A stretch of DNA of 64,000 nucleotides from Planctomycetota bacterium (lineage in GTDB: Bacteria > Planctomycetota > UBA8742 > UBA2392): assembly GCA_019912315.1 (NCBI GenBank), contig JAIOJA010000077.1:1-64000 (forward strand), in the 5' to 3' direction. Each line of letters opens with the position of its first letter. Within the stretch, counting starts at the first letter, position 1. Position numbers and translations under genes: made by a program. Below are positions 52,410 through 61,759 of the stretch, piece after piece. A model generated the notes under the pieces. That model was given only the letters and a program-made list of their open reading frames with translations, was not told where the DNA came from and made no database searches.

Positions 52410-52808
52410 ATGTCGATGAACGATCCAATTTCGGACATGCTGACTCGGATCCGTAATGCAACACGCAACGGCGCCGGGGAATGCCACGTTCCGTACTCGA
52501 AACTGAAGCATGAACTGGCCGGCGTGCTGCGGCGCGAAGGTTATGTGAATGGCGTGAAGGTGGAGGGCGAAGGCCCCCAGCGGCACATTGTCGTGGAGCT
52601 GCGTTACGGCCCCGACGGTGAGCACGTGATTCACAACCTCGACCGCGTAAGCAAACCGGGACGTCGTGTGTACTCACACGCGAACAAGATCCCGCGCGTG
52701 CGCGGCGGCATGGGAATATGCATTCTCTCGACAAGCAAAGGCGTGCTCAGCGACCGGGAGTGCCGCAAGCAGCAGGTTGGCGGCGAAGTGCTGTGCAAGG
52801 TGGGCTAA
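52410..52808 (+). CDS. rpsH: 30S ribosomal protein S8
   Basis: 132 aa. MSMNDPISDMLTRIRNATRN at the start and GMGICILSTSKGVLSDRECR near the end are canonical. S8 binds 16S rRNA centrally and represses the spc operon in E. coli. Confidence 0.98.
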   Translation: MSMNDPISDMLTRIRNATRNGAGECHVPYSKLKHELAGVLRREGYVNGVKVEGEGPQRHIVVELRYGPDGEHVIHNLDRVSKPGRRVYSHANKIPRVRGGMGICILSTSKGVLSDRECRKQQVGGEVLCKVG

Positions 52809-52826
52809 ACGCCCAAGGAATTGAAG

Positions 52827-53375
52827 ATGTCACGAGTCGGCAAACAACCAATCGAGATTCCCTCCGGCGTCAAGGTCGAGGTCAAGGGCAACCAGGTCAC
52901 CGTATCAGGTGGCAAAGGTACGCTTGAGCAGACCGTTCGCCCCGAGATCAAGGTCAGCGTCGAAGGCAGCGTCGTGCAGGTCGAGCGCGGCAACGAGAGC
53001 AAACTCGCCAAGGCGCTGCATGGCACCACTCGCGCGTTGATCAGCAACATGATCGACGGCGTGACGAAGGGCTATCAGAAGAATCTCGACATCGTCGGTG
53101 TGGGTTGGCAGGGCAAGATGCAGGGGCGCAAGCTGGTGCTTCAGCTCGGCTTCTGCCACACGGTAGACTTCGATGTGCCGGAAGGGCTCAACGTTGTCAT
53201 GCCCATGAACCAGCGCATCGAGATTACGGGCATTGACAAGCAGCGCGTCGGGCAGTTCGCGGCGGAAATTCGCGCGGCCCGCAAACCCGAGCCGTACAAG
53301 GGCAAGGGCGTGCGCTATGACGGTGAGCGCATCACCCGCAAGGCAGGCAAATCGTTCGTCGGCGGCGGCAAGTAG
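52827..53375 (+). CDS. rplF: 50S ribosomal protein L6
   Basis: 182 aa from ATG 52827. MSRVGKQPIEIPSGVKVEVK, and the end signature PEPYKGKGVRYDGERITRKA. Normal length. It sits at the base of the L7/L12 stalk region. A TTG two codons upstream is excluded. Confidence 0.97.
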   Translation: MSRVGKQPIEIPSGVKVEVKGNQVTVSGGKGTLEQTVRPEIKVSVEGSVVQVERGNESKLAKALHGTTRALISNMIDGVTKGYQKNLDIVGVGWQGKMQGRKLVLQLGFCHTVDFDVPEGLNVVMPMNQRIEITGIDKQRVGQFAAEIRAARKPEPYKGKGVRYDGERITRKAGKSFVGGGK

Positions 53376-53401
53376 TCGCCCTGCACCAGAGGTAACGGAT
53401 T

Positions 53402-53764
53402 ATGAAGGCTCACAAGCAACAACAACGTCGAACCAAGCGCCGCTCTTACCGTACGCGGAATCGTATCCGTGCGGGAGGCACCCGTCCGCGCCTGTCGGTG
53501 AACCGCACGACCAGGCACATTTCTGTGCAGATCATCGACGACGAAAAGCAGCTGACGCTTGCCCAGGCCGGTACCATCGGCAAGGCCAACGCGAGCATCA
53601 ATGGCGGAAACATCGACGGTGCCAAGGTCATCGGCAAGAAAATCGCCGAGGCCGCAATCGCCGCCGGCATCAAGCAGGTCGCATTCGATCGCGGGCCTTT
53701 CCGCTATCACGGGCGCATCAAGGCACTGGCCGATGCCGCACGTGAGGCAGGGCTTGAGTTCTAG
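53402..53764 (+). CDS. rplR: 50S ribosomal protein L18
   Basis: 120 aa. [20 protein letters not shown] and the end [20 protein letters not shown], then AREAGLEF, are canonical. Binds 5S rRNA with L5. Confidence 0.97.
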   Translation: MKAHKQQQRRTKRRSYRTRNRIRAGGTRPRLSVNRTTRHISVQIIDDEKQLTLAQAGTIGKANASINGGNIDGAKVIGKKIAEAAIAAGIKQVAFDRGPFRYHGRIKALADAAREAGLEF

Positions 53765-53816
53765 GGCAATTGAGAAACCTGGCTGCCGCGGCAGCCGTTA
53801 TGAGACGGGACAGAGC

Positions 53817-54578
53817 ATGGGTCAGCGCATTTCGGCACGGGATATCGACCTCGGCGAGGAAAAAGTCGTCCAGGTGAACCGTACGTCGGCCGTGGTCAAG
53901 GGCGGTCGCCGCTTCAGCTTTTCGGCGATCGTGATCATCGGCGATCGCAAGGGCGTCGTCGGTTACGGCCAGGGCAAGGCTCGCGAAGTGCCCGTGAGCA
54001 TCGAGAAGGCTGTGCGCGACGCGCGCAAGAACCTCGTGAAGTACCCTCTGCGCGGGGATACCATTCCGCACGCGGTCTGGGGCCGATTCCGCAGTTCGCG
54101 TGTTCTGCTGCGCCCGGCCGCGCCCGGTACCGGTATCAAAGCCGGCGCCAGTGTCCGCGCGGTTGTGGAAGAGCTTGGAATCCGCAACATCCTCACGAAG
54201 ATTTATGGAAGCCGTAACCCTGTCAACATTGTGAAGGCCGTGCTGAACGGGCTTGACCAGTTGTTGAGTAAGAAGGAAGTGTTTGAATTGCGCGGGCTGC
54301 CCGTGCATCCCGACCGCGAAGGCCCGAAGCTTGAGCCCGTGGGGCACGAGGACGATGACAGTCGCAAGAAGGGTCGCAAGGGCGGTCGCGGTGGACGCGA
54401 CGGCGGCAAAGGTGGCCCCTCACGTGGACGCGGCGGTAAGCCACGCGGCGAAGGCAAGCCTGAGGCAAAGGCCGAAACCAAGCCTGACGTAAAGGAAGAG
54501 AAAAATCCTGAAGCGGAAGCGCCGAAGGCCGAAGGCAAGAAGCCGGAGAGTACCGGCGAAGACAAGGGCGGCGAGTAG
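53817..54578 (+). CDS. rpsE: 30S ribosomal protein S5 with Gly/Arg/Lys-rich extension
   Basis: 253 aa from ATG 53817. Residues 1 to about 165 are normal S5 (VVQVNRTSAVVKGGRRFSFS; PHAVWGRFRSSRVLLRPAAP). The last 85 are a GRGG-type stretch (RKGGRGGRDGGKGGPSRGRG) followed by an acidic/Lys tail (PEAKAETKPDVKEEKNPEAE). RGG-like sequence suggests RNA contacts. S5 takes part in accuracy and mRNA unwinding. The next canonical gene, rpmD (L30), is absent. Confidence 0.95.
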   Translation: MGQRISARDIDLGEEKVVQVNRTSAVVKGGRRFSFSAIVIIGDRKGVVGYGQGKAREVPVSIEKAVRDARKNLVKYPLRGDTIPHAVWGRFRSSRVLLRPAAPGTGIKAGASVRAVVEELGIRNILTKIYGSRNPVNIVKAVLNGLDQLLSKKEVFELRGLPVHPDREGPKLEPVGHEDDDSRKKGRKGGRGGRDGGKGGPSRGRGGKPRGEGKPEAKAETKPDVKEEKNPEAEAPKAEGKKPESTGEDKGGE

Positions 54579-54635
54579 CAGCCCAACCAACAGGCGAATG
54601 CCGAGTGACGCGGGGAAAACCCGACGGAGCGAAAG

Positions 54636-55103
54636 ATGGAACTGAGTGTAATCAAACGCAAGGGCAACACCCGTAAGCGCCCCATGGTGCGCAAGGGCAG
54701 GGGCCCCGGTACCGGCAAGGGCAAGACCGCGGGTCGTGGCGGCAAGGGCGCTAGCGCACGCACGGGTTTCAGCCACAAGTTCTACTTTGAAGGCGGGCAG
54801 ATGCCGCTCGTGCGTCGTTTGCCTAAGGTTGGCTTCAACAACCACCGCTTCACCAAGGACATCGTGGTGTTCAACGTGCGCGACCTGAACGAGTTCGACG
54901 ACGGCGCAACCGTTGGGCCGGACGAGTTGGTCAAGCAGGGCGTGATCAACAAGGTGTCGGACGGCGTAAAAGTTCTTGGCGACGGCGACCTCGAAAAGAA
55001 GCTCACCGTTCGCGCGCATCGCTTCAGCAAGTCCGCCCGTGAAAAGATTGAAGCCAAGGGTGGCAAGTGTGAAGTGATTGAAATGCCCAAGCAGGACAAG
55101 TAG
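54636..55103 (+). CDS. rplO: 50S ribosomal protein L15
   Basis: 155 aa. KRPMVRKGRGPGTGKGKTAG, RGGKGASARTGFSHKFYFEG and GQMPLVRRLPKVGF are the L15 signature. It directly follows rpsE; rpmD, normally between them, is missing. Confidence 0.97.
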   Translation: MELSVIKRKGNTRKRPMVRKGRGPGTGKGKTAGRGGKGASARTGFSHKFYFEGGQMPLVRRLPKVGFNNHRFTKDIVVFNVRDLNEFDDGATVGPDELVKQGVINKVSDGVKVLGDGDLEKKLTVRAHRFSKSAREKIEAKGGKCEVIEMPKQDK

Positions 55104-55142
55104 GCAACAGTCCGGCGCTCGCCGGTGATTATAGAGGAAGAG

Positions 55143-56561
55143 ATGTCGCAAGCCGCGGGGCCATCCGAGCTATTCCTGAACCTGTTCAAGGTTCCTGAGC
55201 TGCGCAAGAAGGCCCTTTTCACCATTCTCGTGCTGGCGGTGTTCCGTCTCGGCGCGACCATCCCTGTACCCGGCATCGACAACGTCGAGTTCGCGAAGTC
55301 GTTCGCCGAACAGACCAGCAGCACATGGGTCTACAGCTTCCTCGGCATATACAACGCGCTGTCCGCTGGCGGACTCACGGACTTCACGATCTTCAGCCTT
55401 GGCATCATGCCGTACATCAGCGCGCAGATTATTTTCCAGCTGCTGACCAAGGTCGTGCCCAAGCTCGAAGAAATTCAGAAGGAAGGCCAGGCGGGGCAGC
55501 GCAAGATTGCGCTGTATTCGCGCCTGTCCACGATTCCGATCTGTATCGTGCAGTCATTCTTCACCATCAAGCTGCTGACCGGGCAGGCAAATCTCGCCAG
55601 CGCCGTCATGTGGGACCTGACGACATTCACCGCCATCGCCGTACTTACCATGACGGCCGGCGCGTTCTTCCTGATCTGGCTTGGCGACCAGATCACCGAG
55701 CGCGGCATCGGCAACGGCGTCAGCTTGCTGATCATGGCGGGTATCATCGCTGCGCTGCCGAATTCGATTCTCGGCTTCCTGCAGCCCATGCTGGACAGCA
55801 CCATCGCGCCGGAAGTCAGTCTTGACGCGTTCATGAGCTTCGCCACGGTACTCATCATGCTCGTCGCCATCACCTATGGCATCACGGTGATTACGCTTGG
55901 GCGCCGTGAGATCGTCATCCAGCACGCCAAGCACGTTCGTGGCGCGAAGGTTGTTGGCGGGCAGCGCCAGACATTTCCGCTGCGTGTTGACCAGGCCGGC
56001 GTAATCCCGATTATTTTTGCGTCCGCGTTGATGACCTTGCCGACGATTCTGTTCGGCGCTTTGGGCGGAGCTGTGGACAGCGGCTTCTGGTCGAGCCTGC
56101 TGTCCGACTTGAACAACGCATTTTCCGGTTACGGCTTCACCTGGACCATGCTTTACACGGTGATGATCTTCTTCTTCACGTACTTCTGGGTGCAGTTGCA
56201 GTTCAACCCGATCGAGTTGGCCAAGAACTTCAAAGAGTGGGGAGCGTTCATTCCCGGTGTTCGTCCCGGCAAGGATACGGTCACGTACCTTAGCCAGATC
56301 CTGCGCCGCATGACGCTCGCCGGCGCGACCTTCCTGAGCATGCTGGCGGTTGTTCCCAGCCTGTTGCCGGACATGATGATTTTCGTGTTCGGTGAGTCGC
56401 CATCGATTAACAGCAACCGCATGTTCTTCCAGATCATGGGCGGCATCTCGCTGCTGATCGTCGTGCACGTGGCGCTGGACCTGGTGCAGAAGGTGGAAGT
56501 TGCCCTTATTCAGCGCAACTACGAGGGCTACACCGGCATGACGGGGCAGCGCAAGCGGTAG
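55143..56561 (+). CDS. secY: Preprotein translocase subunit SecY
   Basis: 472 aa from ATG 55143; a GTG six codons upstream is in frame. Ten transmembrane helices are discernible. The plug and first-helix region GATIPVPGIDNVEFAKSFAE and the signature LGIMPYISAQIIFQLLTKVV are present. The cytoplasmic loop RREIVIQHAKHVRGAKVVGG and the end RNYEGYTGMTGQRKR are also seen. With SecE (28216) it forms the protein-conducting channel. No secG is in the window. Confidence 0.97.
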   Translation: MSQAAGPSELFLNLFKVPELRKKALFTILVLAVFRLGATIPVPGIDNVEFAKSFAEQTSSTWVYSFLGIYNALSAGGLTDFTIFSLGIMPYISAQIIFQLLTKVVPKLEEIQKEGQAGQRKIALYSRLSTIPICIVQSFFTIKLLTGQANLASAVMWDLTTFTAIAVLTMTAGAFFLIWLGDQITERGIGNGVSLLIMAGIIAALPNSILGFLQPMLDSTIAPEVSLDAFMSFATVLIMLVAITYGITVITLGRREIVIQHAKHVRGAKVVGGQRQTFPLRVDQAGVIPIIFASALMTLPTILFGALGGAVDSGFWSSLLSDLNNAFSGYGFTWTMLYTVMIFFFTYFWVQLQFNPIELAKNFKEWGAFIPGVRPGKDTVTYLSQILRRMTLAGATFLSMLAVVPSLLPDMMIFVFGESPSINSNRMFFQIMGGISLLIVVHVALDLVQKVEVALIQRNYEGYTGMTGQRKR

Positions 56562-56639
56562 TCAGGTATTCGAGCCCGATGTGCAGACGAGCGGAAACCC
56601 CGTCGTGTGCACCTCGGGCTTCAAGTTTTGAGGAATGGC

Positions 56640-57227
56640 ATGAGCAAGTTGATCCTCGTTTTCCTTGGGCCGCCGGGCGTCGGCAAGGGCACGCAGGCCG
56701 CCAAGCTGGCTGACGACCTGAAGCTGCCGCACATCAGCACGGGCGCGATATTTCGTGACCACCTGAAGCGCGAAACGGAGCTGGGCAAGAAAGCCAAAAG
56801 CTACATGGACGCGGGCAACCTCGTTCCGGACGAGCTGACGGTCAGCATGGTGATGGACCGCCTCGGACAACCGGACTGCGATGCGGGCTATATACTTGAC
56901 GGGTTTCCACGAAACCTGAAACAGGGTGAGGAATTGGACAAAGCCCTGCAGGCGCGCGGCGAAAGCATCACGGCCGCACTGAATTTCGATGCGCCGCGCA
57001 GCGTGCTGGTTGACCGCATCGCGGGTCGCGCCGAGAAGGAAGGGCGCAAGGACGACACGCCGGAGACGGTGAAGAACCGCCTCGAGGTGTACGACGCGGA
57101 GACAGGGCCGCTGACGCCGTGGGCCGACGGGAAGAGAATTCTGCACAGTTTTGACGCGCAGGGTACGGTGGACGAAATCTACGCGCGGGTAAAGGTTGTT
57201 GTTGAGGGCTTGAAAGCGGGGGATTAG
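56640..57227 (+). CDS. adk: Adenylate kinase, short-LID form
   Basis: 195 aa from ATG 56640. The P-loop GPPGVGKGTQAAKL, AMP-site LPHISTGAIFRDHL and DGFPRNLKQGEEL are present. The LID is short (GRAEKEGRKDDTPETVKNRL) and lacks zinc ligands. It converts ATP and AMP to two ADP. It lies after secY; map, which normally follows, is absent. Confidence 0.95.
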   Translation: MSKLILVFLGPPGVGKGTQAAKLADDLKLPHISTGAIFRDHLKRETELGKKAKSYMDAGNLVPDELTVSMVMDRLGQPDCDAGYILDGFPRNLKQGEELDKALQARGESITAALNFDAPRSVLVDRIAGRAEKEGRKDDTPETVKNRLEVYDAETGPLTPWADGKRILHSFDAQGTVDEIYARVKVVVEGLKAGD

Positions 57228-57391
57228 CACCGTCAAGCAAAAAGCACGGAATTTCGTGCCTGGAACTTGCGGAGGTACAGTGGCCATGCTACCGTGCCGC
57301 GCCCTGAAACCGGGAGTGTGAACGTCGTTGCAAGGCGAAAGCATAAACCCAAGGGGTAAAAGGACTTCGGTCCAGAGGTAAGCGGAGGATT
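57228..57391 (+). other. adk-infA spacer with a mini-ORF where map would lie
   Basis: A GCACG/CGTGC hairpin lies near 57244-57259. A GCGGAGG Shine-Dalgarno then precedes a 13-codon frame starting GTG GCC ATG, with product VAMLPCRALKPGV and a TGA stop. It may be a leader peptide for infA or chance. No methionine aminopeptidase gene is present. Confidence 0.35.
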
Positions 57392-57607
57392 ATGTCGAAG
57401 GATGATGCCATTCGAGTTGACGGCACGGTCGTGGAGTCGCTGCCTAACGCCATGTTCCGCGTCGAACTCGAAAACGGTGAGAAAGTGCTGTGCACGATCT
57501 CCGGCAAAATGCGCAAGCATTACATCCGGATCCTCCCCAGGGATAAGGTGATTGTAGAACTGAGCCCGTACGACCTGGAAAAGGGACGCATCGTTTACCG
57601 CAACTAG
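57392..57607 (+). CDS. infA: Translation initiation factor IF-1
   Basis: 71 aa. The OB fold is [20 protein letters not shown] and [20 protein letters not shown]. It blocks the A site during initiation. GCGGAGG precedes ATG 57392. Confidence 0.97.
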   Translation: MSKDDAIRVDGTVVESLPNAMFRVELENGEKVLCTISGKMRKHYIRILPRDKVIVELSPYDLEKGRIVYRN

Positions 57608-57634
57608 GTCGTATCGCACTAAGGGAATAACAAG

Positions 57635-57751
57635 ATGAAGGTCAAGGCCTCCGTCAAACGCATCTGTGAAGGCTGCAAGATCATACGACGCAAGGGCGTC
57701 GTGCGCGTGATCTGCAGCAAGAATCCGCGCCACAAGCAGCGTCAGGGATAG
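57635..57751 (+). CDS. rpmJ: 50S ribosomal protein L36
   Basis: 38 aa, too short for most ORF callers. The start [20 protein letters not shown] and the rest ([18 protein letters not shown]) are canonical. The zinc ligands are present: two Cys in CEGC, one in ICS, and His in PRHKQ. It lies between infA and rpsM. Confidence 0.96.
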   Translation: MKVKASVKRICEGCKIIRRKGVVRVICSKNPRHKQRQG

Positions 57752-57812
57752 CTTGGCTTGGGACAAGGTCGGGGTAGCCGCAAGGCGTTGAGCCCGACAG
57801 GAGTAATGAGAA

Positions 57813-58190
57813 ATGCCGCGTTTATTGGGTGTTGATATTCCGGGTAACAAGCAGTTGCCCTACGCATTCACCTACATCTTTGGCGTCGGGCGGGGTGTCG
57901 CCCGCCAGGTGTGTGAGAATCTGAGCCTCGACGTGAACCGCAAGGCGCACACGTTGACGGACGAGGAACTCGCCCGCATTGCCGCGTTTGTCGAGAAGAA
58001 CTACGTCGTTGAAGGTAACCTGCGCCGCCAGCGCGCGCAGAACGTGAACCGCCTTCGCGACATCAAGTGCTTCCGCGGATTGCGCCACCGCGCCGGTCTT
58101 CCGGTTCGCGGGCAGCGTACCCGTACCAACGCGCGTACCCGCAAGGGCCCGCGCAAGACGATTGCCGGCAAGAAGAAGGTCGCCAAGTAA
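57813..58190 (+). CDS. rpsM: 30S ribosomal protein S13
   Basis: 125 aa. MPRLLGVDIPGNKQLPYAFT, YIFGVGRGVARQVCE, and the end RHRAGLPVRGQRTRTNARTR. Forms inter-subunit bridges with L5. Confidence 0.98.
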   Translation: MPRLLGVDIPGNKQLPYAFTYIFGVGRGVARQVCENLSLDVNRKAHTLTDEELARIAAFVEKNYVVEGNLRRQRAQNVNRLRDIKCFRGLRHRAGLPVRGQRTRTNARTRKGPRKTIAGKKKVAK

Positions 58191-58277
58191 GCTGACGGTT
58201 TTGACGCCGCGCAGCAGCGGTGTCGGGTATGCGGGGTACCTCGCGTTGCGAGGGTTGAGCCCGCGGAGGAATGAGTC

Positions 58278-58703
58278 ATGGCCAAGCAGGCAGCGGCGCC
58301 GTCCAAGGGCGCCTCGAAGGGTGCGAAGGAAAAAAAGGCGAAGAAGATCAAGCGCAATGTTCCGCGCGCGGTTCTTCACGTCAAAAGCACCTTCAACAAC
58401 ACCATCGTCACCGTCACTGACCTCAACGGCGATACCCTCGCCTGGGACAGCGCCGGCAGCATGGGATTCAAGGGCTCGCGCAAGGGTACGCCCTTCGCCG
58501 CGCAGCGCGCCGGTGAAAACGTGGCCGAGAAGGTCAAGAAGATGGGCGTGCGCGAAGTGGAAGTGCGCGTGCAGGGGCCGGGCGCCGGTCGCGAGTCGGC
58601 TGTGCGCGCGATCCAGCAGCGTGGCATTGACGTCAAGTCGATTGAAGACGTCACGCCGCTGCCGCACAACGGCTGCCGCCCGAAAAAGAAGAGGCGCGTG
58701 TAG
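58278..58703 (+). CDS. rpsK: 30S ribosomal protein S11
   Basis: 141 aa. An Ala/Lys N-terminal extension of about 20 residues, then [20 protein letters not shown] and the end [17 protein letters not shown]. It lies on the 30S platform. The rpsD gene expected next is absent. Confidence 0.97.
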   Translation: MAKQAAAPSKGASKGAKEKKAKKIKRNVPRAVLHVKSTFNNTIVTVTDLNGDTLAWDSAGSMGFKGSRKGTPFAAQRAGENVAEKVKKMGVREVEVRVQGPGAGRESAVRAIQQRGIDVKSIEDVTPLPHNGCRPKKKRRV

Positions 58704-58823
58704 GCGCCGTACAGTCAGACTGAACATTTTTCGCCGCATGGTGTTTTGACAATGCGCGGGTAACAGATGGCGCGCGGCGCGCCGGGAACCCCGGGCAAAG
58801 CCAGGGAAACAGGAGATGGGCTT

Positions 58824-59876
58824 ATGAGGATCCGCTGGCGTGGGCTGGAACTGCCGAACCGACTTATCAGTGACAAGGAAACCCAGACGGACAGCTTCGG
58901 CAAATTTACTGTCGAGCCGTTCGAGCGTGGGTTCGGTACTACCATTGGCAACAGCCTGCGACGCATTCTGCTTTCCAGCCTTGAAGGCACCGCCCCGGTC
59001 AGCATGAAGATCAAGGGCGTCAGCCACGAATTTGAAAGCCCCAAGGGCGTCCTTGAGGACGTTCCGCACATCGTTATGGCTGTCAAGAAGCTTCAGATCG
59101 CCCTTTCCGGCGATCAGACACGCACCTTGACGCTCAAGGTCAACAAAAAGGGCGAGGTCACGGCCGGTGATTTCAACCCGGACTCCGAGGCTGAGATCAT
59201 CAACCCCGAGCTGGTGATCTGCCACCTCACGGCCGCGCAGCCGTTTGAGCTTGAGGTGACTGTCCGCCGCGGGCGCGGCTACCAGACGGCTGAGGAACTC
59301 AGCCAGGGCAGCAGCGAGCTTGGGTTGATCTGGCTTGACGCCAATTTCAGCCCGGTGACCCGCGTGCGCTTCAAGACGGAGTACACGCGCGTCGGCAAGC
59401 TGACGAACTACGACCGCCTGATTCTGGAAATCTGGACCGACGGCACCAAGGACCCGGAGTTCTGCCTGGTCGAGGCCGCCAAGATCATGCGCAAGCACCT
59501 CAACCCGTTCGTGCAGTACTACGAACTCAAGGACCAGCTTGTTGCCGAGGGGGCGAAGGTTGGCGATGCGGGTCGCAAGAGCGACGAAACCGAGCGCACG
59601 CGGCAGTTGCTGCTGCGCCCGATCACGGAGCTTGACCTGAACGTGCGCGCCAATAACTGCATGAGGGCGGAGCGCATTCACACGATCGCGGACCTTGTTG
59701 GGCGAAGTGAAGACGACCTGCTTGAGATTCGCAACCTGGGCAAGACCACGCTCAAGGAAATCAAGAAGAAGATTGAAGACATGGGGCTTCACTTCGGCAT
59801 GGACCTGACCGATTTCGGTCTGGGCAGCGAAGGCGAAGTGGAACACGGCAGCATGGCCGGTGCGGTTTCAGACTAA
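58824..59876 (+). CDS. rpoA: RNA polymerase alpha subunit
   Basis: 350 aa from ATG 58824 with AGGAG upstream; 19 earlier in-frame codons show no similarity. The N-terminal dimerisation domain EPFERGFGTTIGNSLRRILL and VLEDVPHIVMAVKKLQI is followed by the C-terminal helix-hairpin domain (LDLNVRANNCMRAERIHTIA, DLLEIRNLGKTTLKEIKKKI). The tail is about 20 residues longer than in E. coli. Confidence 0.98.
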   Translation: MRIRWRGLELPNRLISDKETQTDSFGKFTVEPFERGFGTTIGNSLRRILLSSLEGTAPVSMKIKGVSHEFESPKGVLEDVPHIVMAVKKLQIALSGDQTRTLTLKVNKKGEVTAGDFNPDSEAEIINPELVICHLTAAQPFELEVTVRRGRGYQTAEELSQGSSELGLIWLDANFSPVTRVRFKTEYTRVGKLTNYDRLILEIWTDGTKDPEFCLVEAAKIMRKHLNPFVQYYELKDQLVAEGAKVGDAGRKSDETERTRQLLLRPITELDLNVRANNCMRAERIHTIADLVGRSEDDLLEIRNLGKTTLKEIKKKIEDMGLHFGMDLTDFGLGSEGEVEHGSMAGAVSD

Positions 59877-59914
59877 CGGCCTGCACGGCGCCTACTGGGC
59901 GCAGGAGCATAGAA

Positions 59915-60379
59915 ATGCGTCACCGCAAACGTGGACGAAAACTTGGAGTCAGCCCGGCGCACCGTAAGGCGCTCGGTCGCAACATGCTGCAGGCGATCAT
60001 TGATCGTGAGCGCATCGTGACGACGGTCGAGAAGGCCAAGCAGTTTCAGCCGCTGATCGAAAAGGTGATCCACCTTGGCAAGACCGACAACCTGTCCAAC
60101 GTGCGCCGCGCCGTGAAGCTGGGCGGCAACCGCAAGCTTGAGGATCCGGTGACCGTCACGGAGACCGCAGGCGAGGGCAAGGAAAAGGTCGAAAAGAAGC
60201 GCGTGATTGCGCGTACCACAGTCCAGAAGCTGTTCAAGGACATTGGTCCGCGTAACAAGGACCGCAACGGCGGCTATACGCGCATTGTGCGCATGGCCCG
60301 TCGACGCGTGGGGGACAACGCCAGCCAGTGCATCTTTGAGCTGGTGGAAGCGCCCTGGACGAAGGTTGAGAAGAAATAG
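59915..60379 (+). CDS. rplQ: 50S ribosomal protein L17
   Basis: 154 aa. MRHRKRGRKLGVSPAHRKAL and IDRERIVTTVEKAKQFQPLI are canonical. A charged insertion of about 30 residues (VTETAGEGKEKVEKKRVIAR) precedes the usual end NGGYTRIVRMARRRVGDNAS. Located at the tunnel exit. The stop codon overlaps the first base of the following hairpin. Confidence 0.96.
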   Translation: MRHRKRGRKLGVSPAHRKALGRNMLQAIIDRERIVTTVEKAKQFQPLIEKVIHLGKTDNLSNVRRAVKLGGNRKLEDPVTVTETAGEGKEKVEKKRVIARTTVQKLFKDIGPRNKDRNGGYTRIVRMARRRVGDNASQCIFELVEAPWTKVEKK

Positions 60380-60460
60380 TTGTCGGTTGTCGGTTATTGG
60401 TTGTCAGCCAGACGACAGACATAGGGCAGTTCTGACAACTGGCAACTGACAGCAAGCAAC
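60379..60460. repeat. Heptad-unit hairpin (GTTGTCG) between rplQ and trmD
   Basis: Left units GTTGTCG, GTTGTCG, GTTATTG and GTTGTCA (60379-60406). Right units TGACAAC, TGGCAAC, TGACAGC and AAGCAAC (60433-60460), in register and complementary. The loop contains GGCAGTTC. The right arm ends one base before the trmD ATG. Confidence 0.88.
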
Positions 60461-60461
60461 C

Positions 60462-61169
60462 ATGCTGCGCTTTGACATCCTGACCCTGTTCCCCGAGATG
60501 GTGGAGGCGGTGCTGCAACACAGCATCCCCCGCATCGCGCGTGAACAGGGCGCCGTGGAATACCACCTGCATAACTTCCGGGATTTCGCGGAAGGCGTCC
60601 ACCAGGCCGTTGACGACCGCCCTTACGGCGGCGGCGCGGGAATGGTGCTGAAACCGGAGCCGGTCTTCAAGAGCATCCGGCACGTGCTGCCGCAGGCGGG
60701 CCCCGCGCACATGGTGCTGCTGACCCCGCAGGGCAGACGCTTCAACCAGCGCGTTGCCGAGGAGCTTGCGAAACAGCCACGCATTCTGATGTTGTGCGGG
60801 CGCTACGAAGGGTTTGACGAGCGCATAAGGATGGGCTTCGCGTGGGACGAGATAAGCATCGGGGACTACGTGCTTTCCGGTGGCGAGTTGCCGGCCCTGA
60901 CGATTGTGGACGCGACCGTGCGGCTGCTGCCCGGAGTGCTGGGTGATGACGCCAGCGCCCATGAAGAGAGTTTCGGGCGGGGGTTGCGGGGCAAGCTGCT
61001 TGAGTACCCGCACTACACACGCCCGATTGAATTTGAGGGCATGAAGGTTCCGGAAGTGCTGCAGTCAGGACATCACGGCGAGATCGCAAAATGGCGCCTG
61101 GAGCAGGCGCTGAAAAGAACCAAAGACAGACGTCCGGATTTGCTGGACGATTTGCATGACGAAGAATAG
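60462..61169 (+). CDS. trmD: tRNA (guanine37-N1)-methyltransferase
   Basis: 235 aa. It methylates G37 of tRNAs reading CNN codons and so prevents frameshifting. The trefoil-knot AdoMet site is seen in [27 protein letters not shown] and [14 protein letters not shown]. The N-terminus begins at the conserved [13 protein letters not shown], so ATG 60462 is secure even though no Shine-Dalgarno precedes it; the hairpin arm fills that place. rplS follows, the usual pairing. Confidence 0.97.
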   Translation: MLRFDILTLFPEMVEAVLQHSIPRIAREQGAVEYHLHNFRDFAEGVHQAVDDRPYGGGAGMVLKPEPVFKSIRHVLPQAGPAHMVLLTPQGRRFNQRVAEELAKQPRILMLCGRYEGFDERIRMGFAWDEISIGDYVLSGGELPALTIVDATVRLLPGVLGDDASAHEESFGRGLRGKLLEYPHYTRPIEFEGMKVPEVLQSGHHGEIAKWRLEQALKRTKDRRPDLLDDLHDEE

Positions 61170-61196
61170 CCGGCCTGGGCCGGACGGAGAATGGAC

Positions 61197-61697
61197 ATGA
61201 GCGGCTTTGCACACGAGCTCGAACGCAAGGAAGTCACCAAGACCGACATTCCGGTCTTCCACGTGGGTGACACGCTTGACGTGCACGTTCGAATCAAGGA
61301 AGGCGACAAAGAGCGCATCCAGATTTTCACGGGTGTCTGTATCGCCCGTAAGGGTGGCGCCCTGCGCGAGACGTTTACCGTGCGCCGCATCGTTGAGGGC
61401 GAAGGCGTGGAGCGCATCTTCCCGCTGCACAGCCCGAACGTTGCGAAGATCGAAGTGAAGCGTGCCGGCAAAGTTCGTCGCGCCAAGCTGTACTACCTGC
61501 GCGACCGTGTCGGCAAGGCCACCCGCATCATGGAAAAGCTGAATGCCGGGCACCTTGGCAAACTGGACGACTCCCGTACCGCGGACGAGAAGCCGGCTCC
61601 CAAGGCCGAAGAACAGCCCGCCGCGGCCGAAGAACAGCCGGCCGAAGCCACTGAGCAGAAGGAAGAAGCCAAAGAAGAGGCCAAGGCCGAGAGCTAG
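61197..61697 (+). CDS. rplS: 50S ribosomal protein L19 with acidic/Ala tail
   Basis: 166 aa from ATG 61197 (GGAG eight bases upstream). The core is normal L19 ([48 protein letters not shown]). The last 40 residues are an Ala/Glu/Pro/Lys tail ([20 protein letters not shown]). L19 contacts 16S rRNA at an inter-subunit bridge. Confidence 0.96.
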   Translation: MSGFAHELERKEVTKTDIPVFHVGDTLDVHVRIKEGDKERIQIFTGVCIARKGGALRETFTVRRIVEGEGVERIFPLHSPNVAKIEVKRAGKVRRAKLYYLRDRVGKATRIMEKLNAGHLGKLDDSRTADEKPAPKAEEQPAAAEEQPAEATEQKEEAKEEAKAES

Positions 61698-61719
61698 ACC
61701 CGACAAGATTGTTATCCTG

Positions 61720-61746
61720 ACAGGGCTGCGAAAGCAGCCCTGTTTT
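61720..61746 (+). terminator. Rho-independent terminator after rplS
   Basis: ACAGGGCTGC / GCAGCCCTGT, a 10-bp stem with a GAAA loop, followed by TTTT. It is the first clear terminator after the S10-operon promoter at 44802. Confidence 0.93.
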
Positions 61747-61759
61747 CGTTGGGTGCGAC

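Noticed and set aside
57822-59846. 674-codon minus-strand open frame across rpsM, rpsK and rpoA
   Set aside because: Shadow of highly conserved ribosomal genes on the plus strand; composition artefact.
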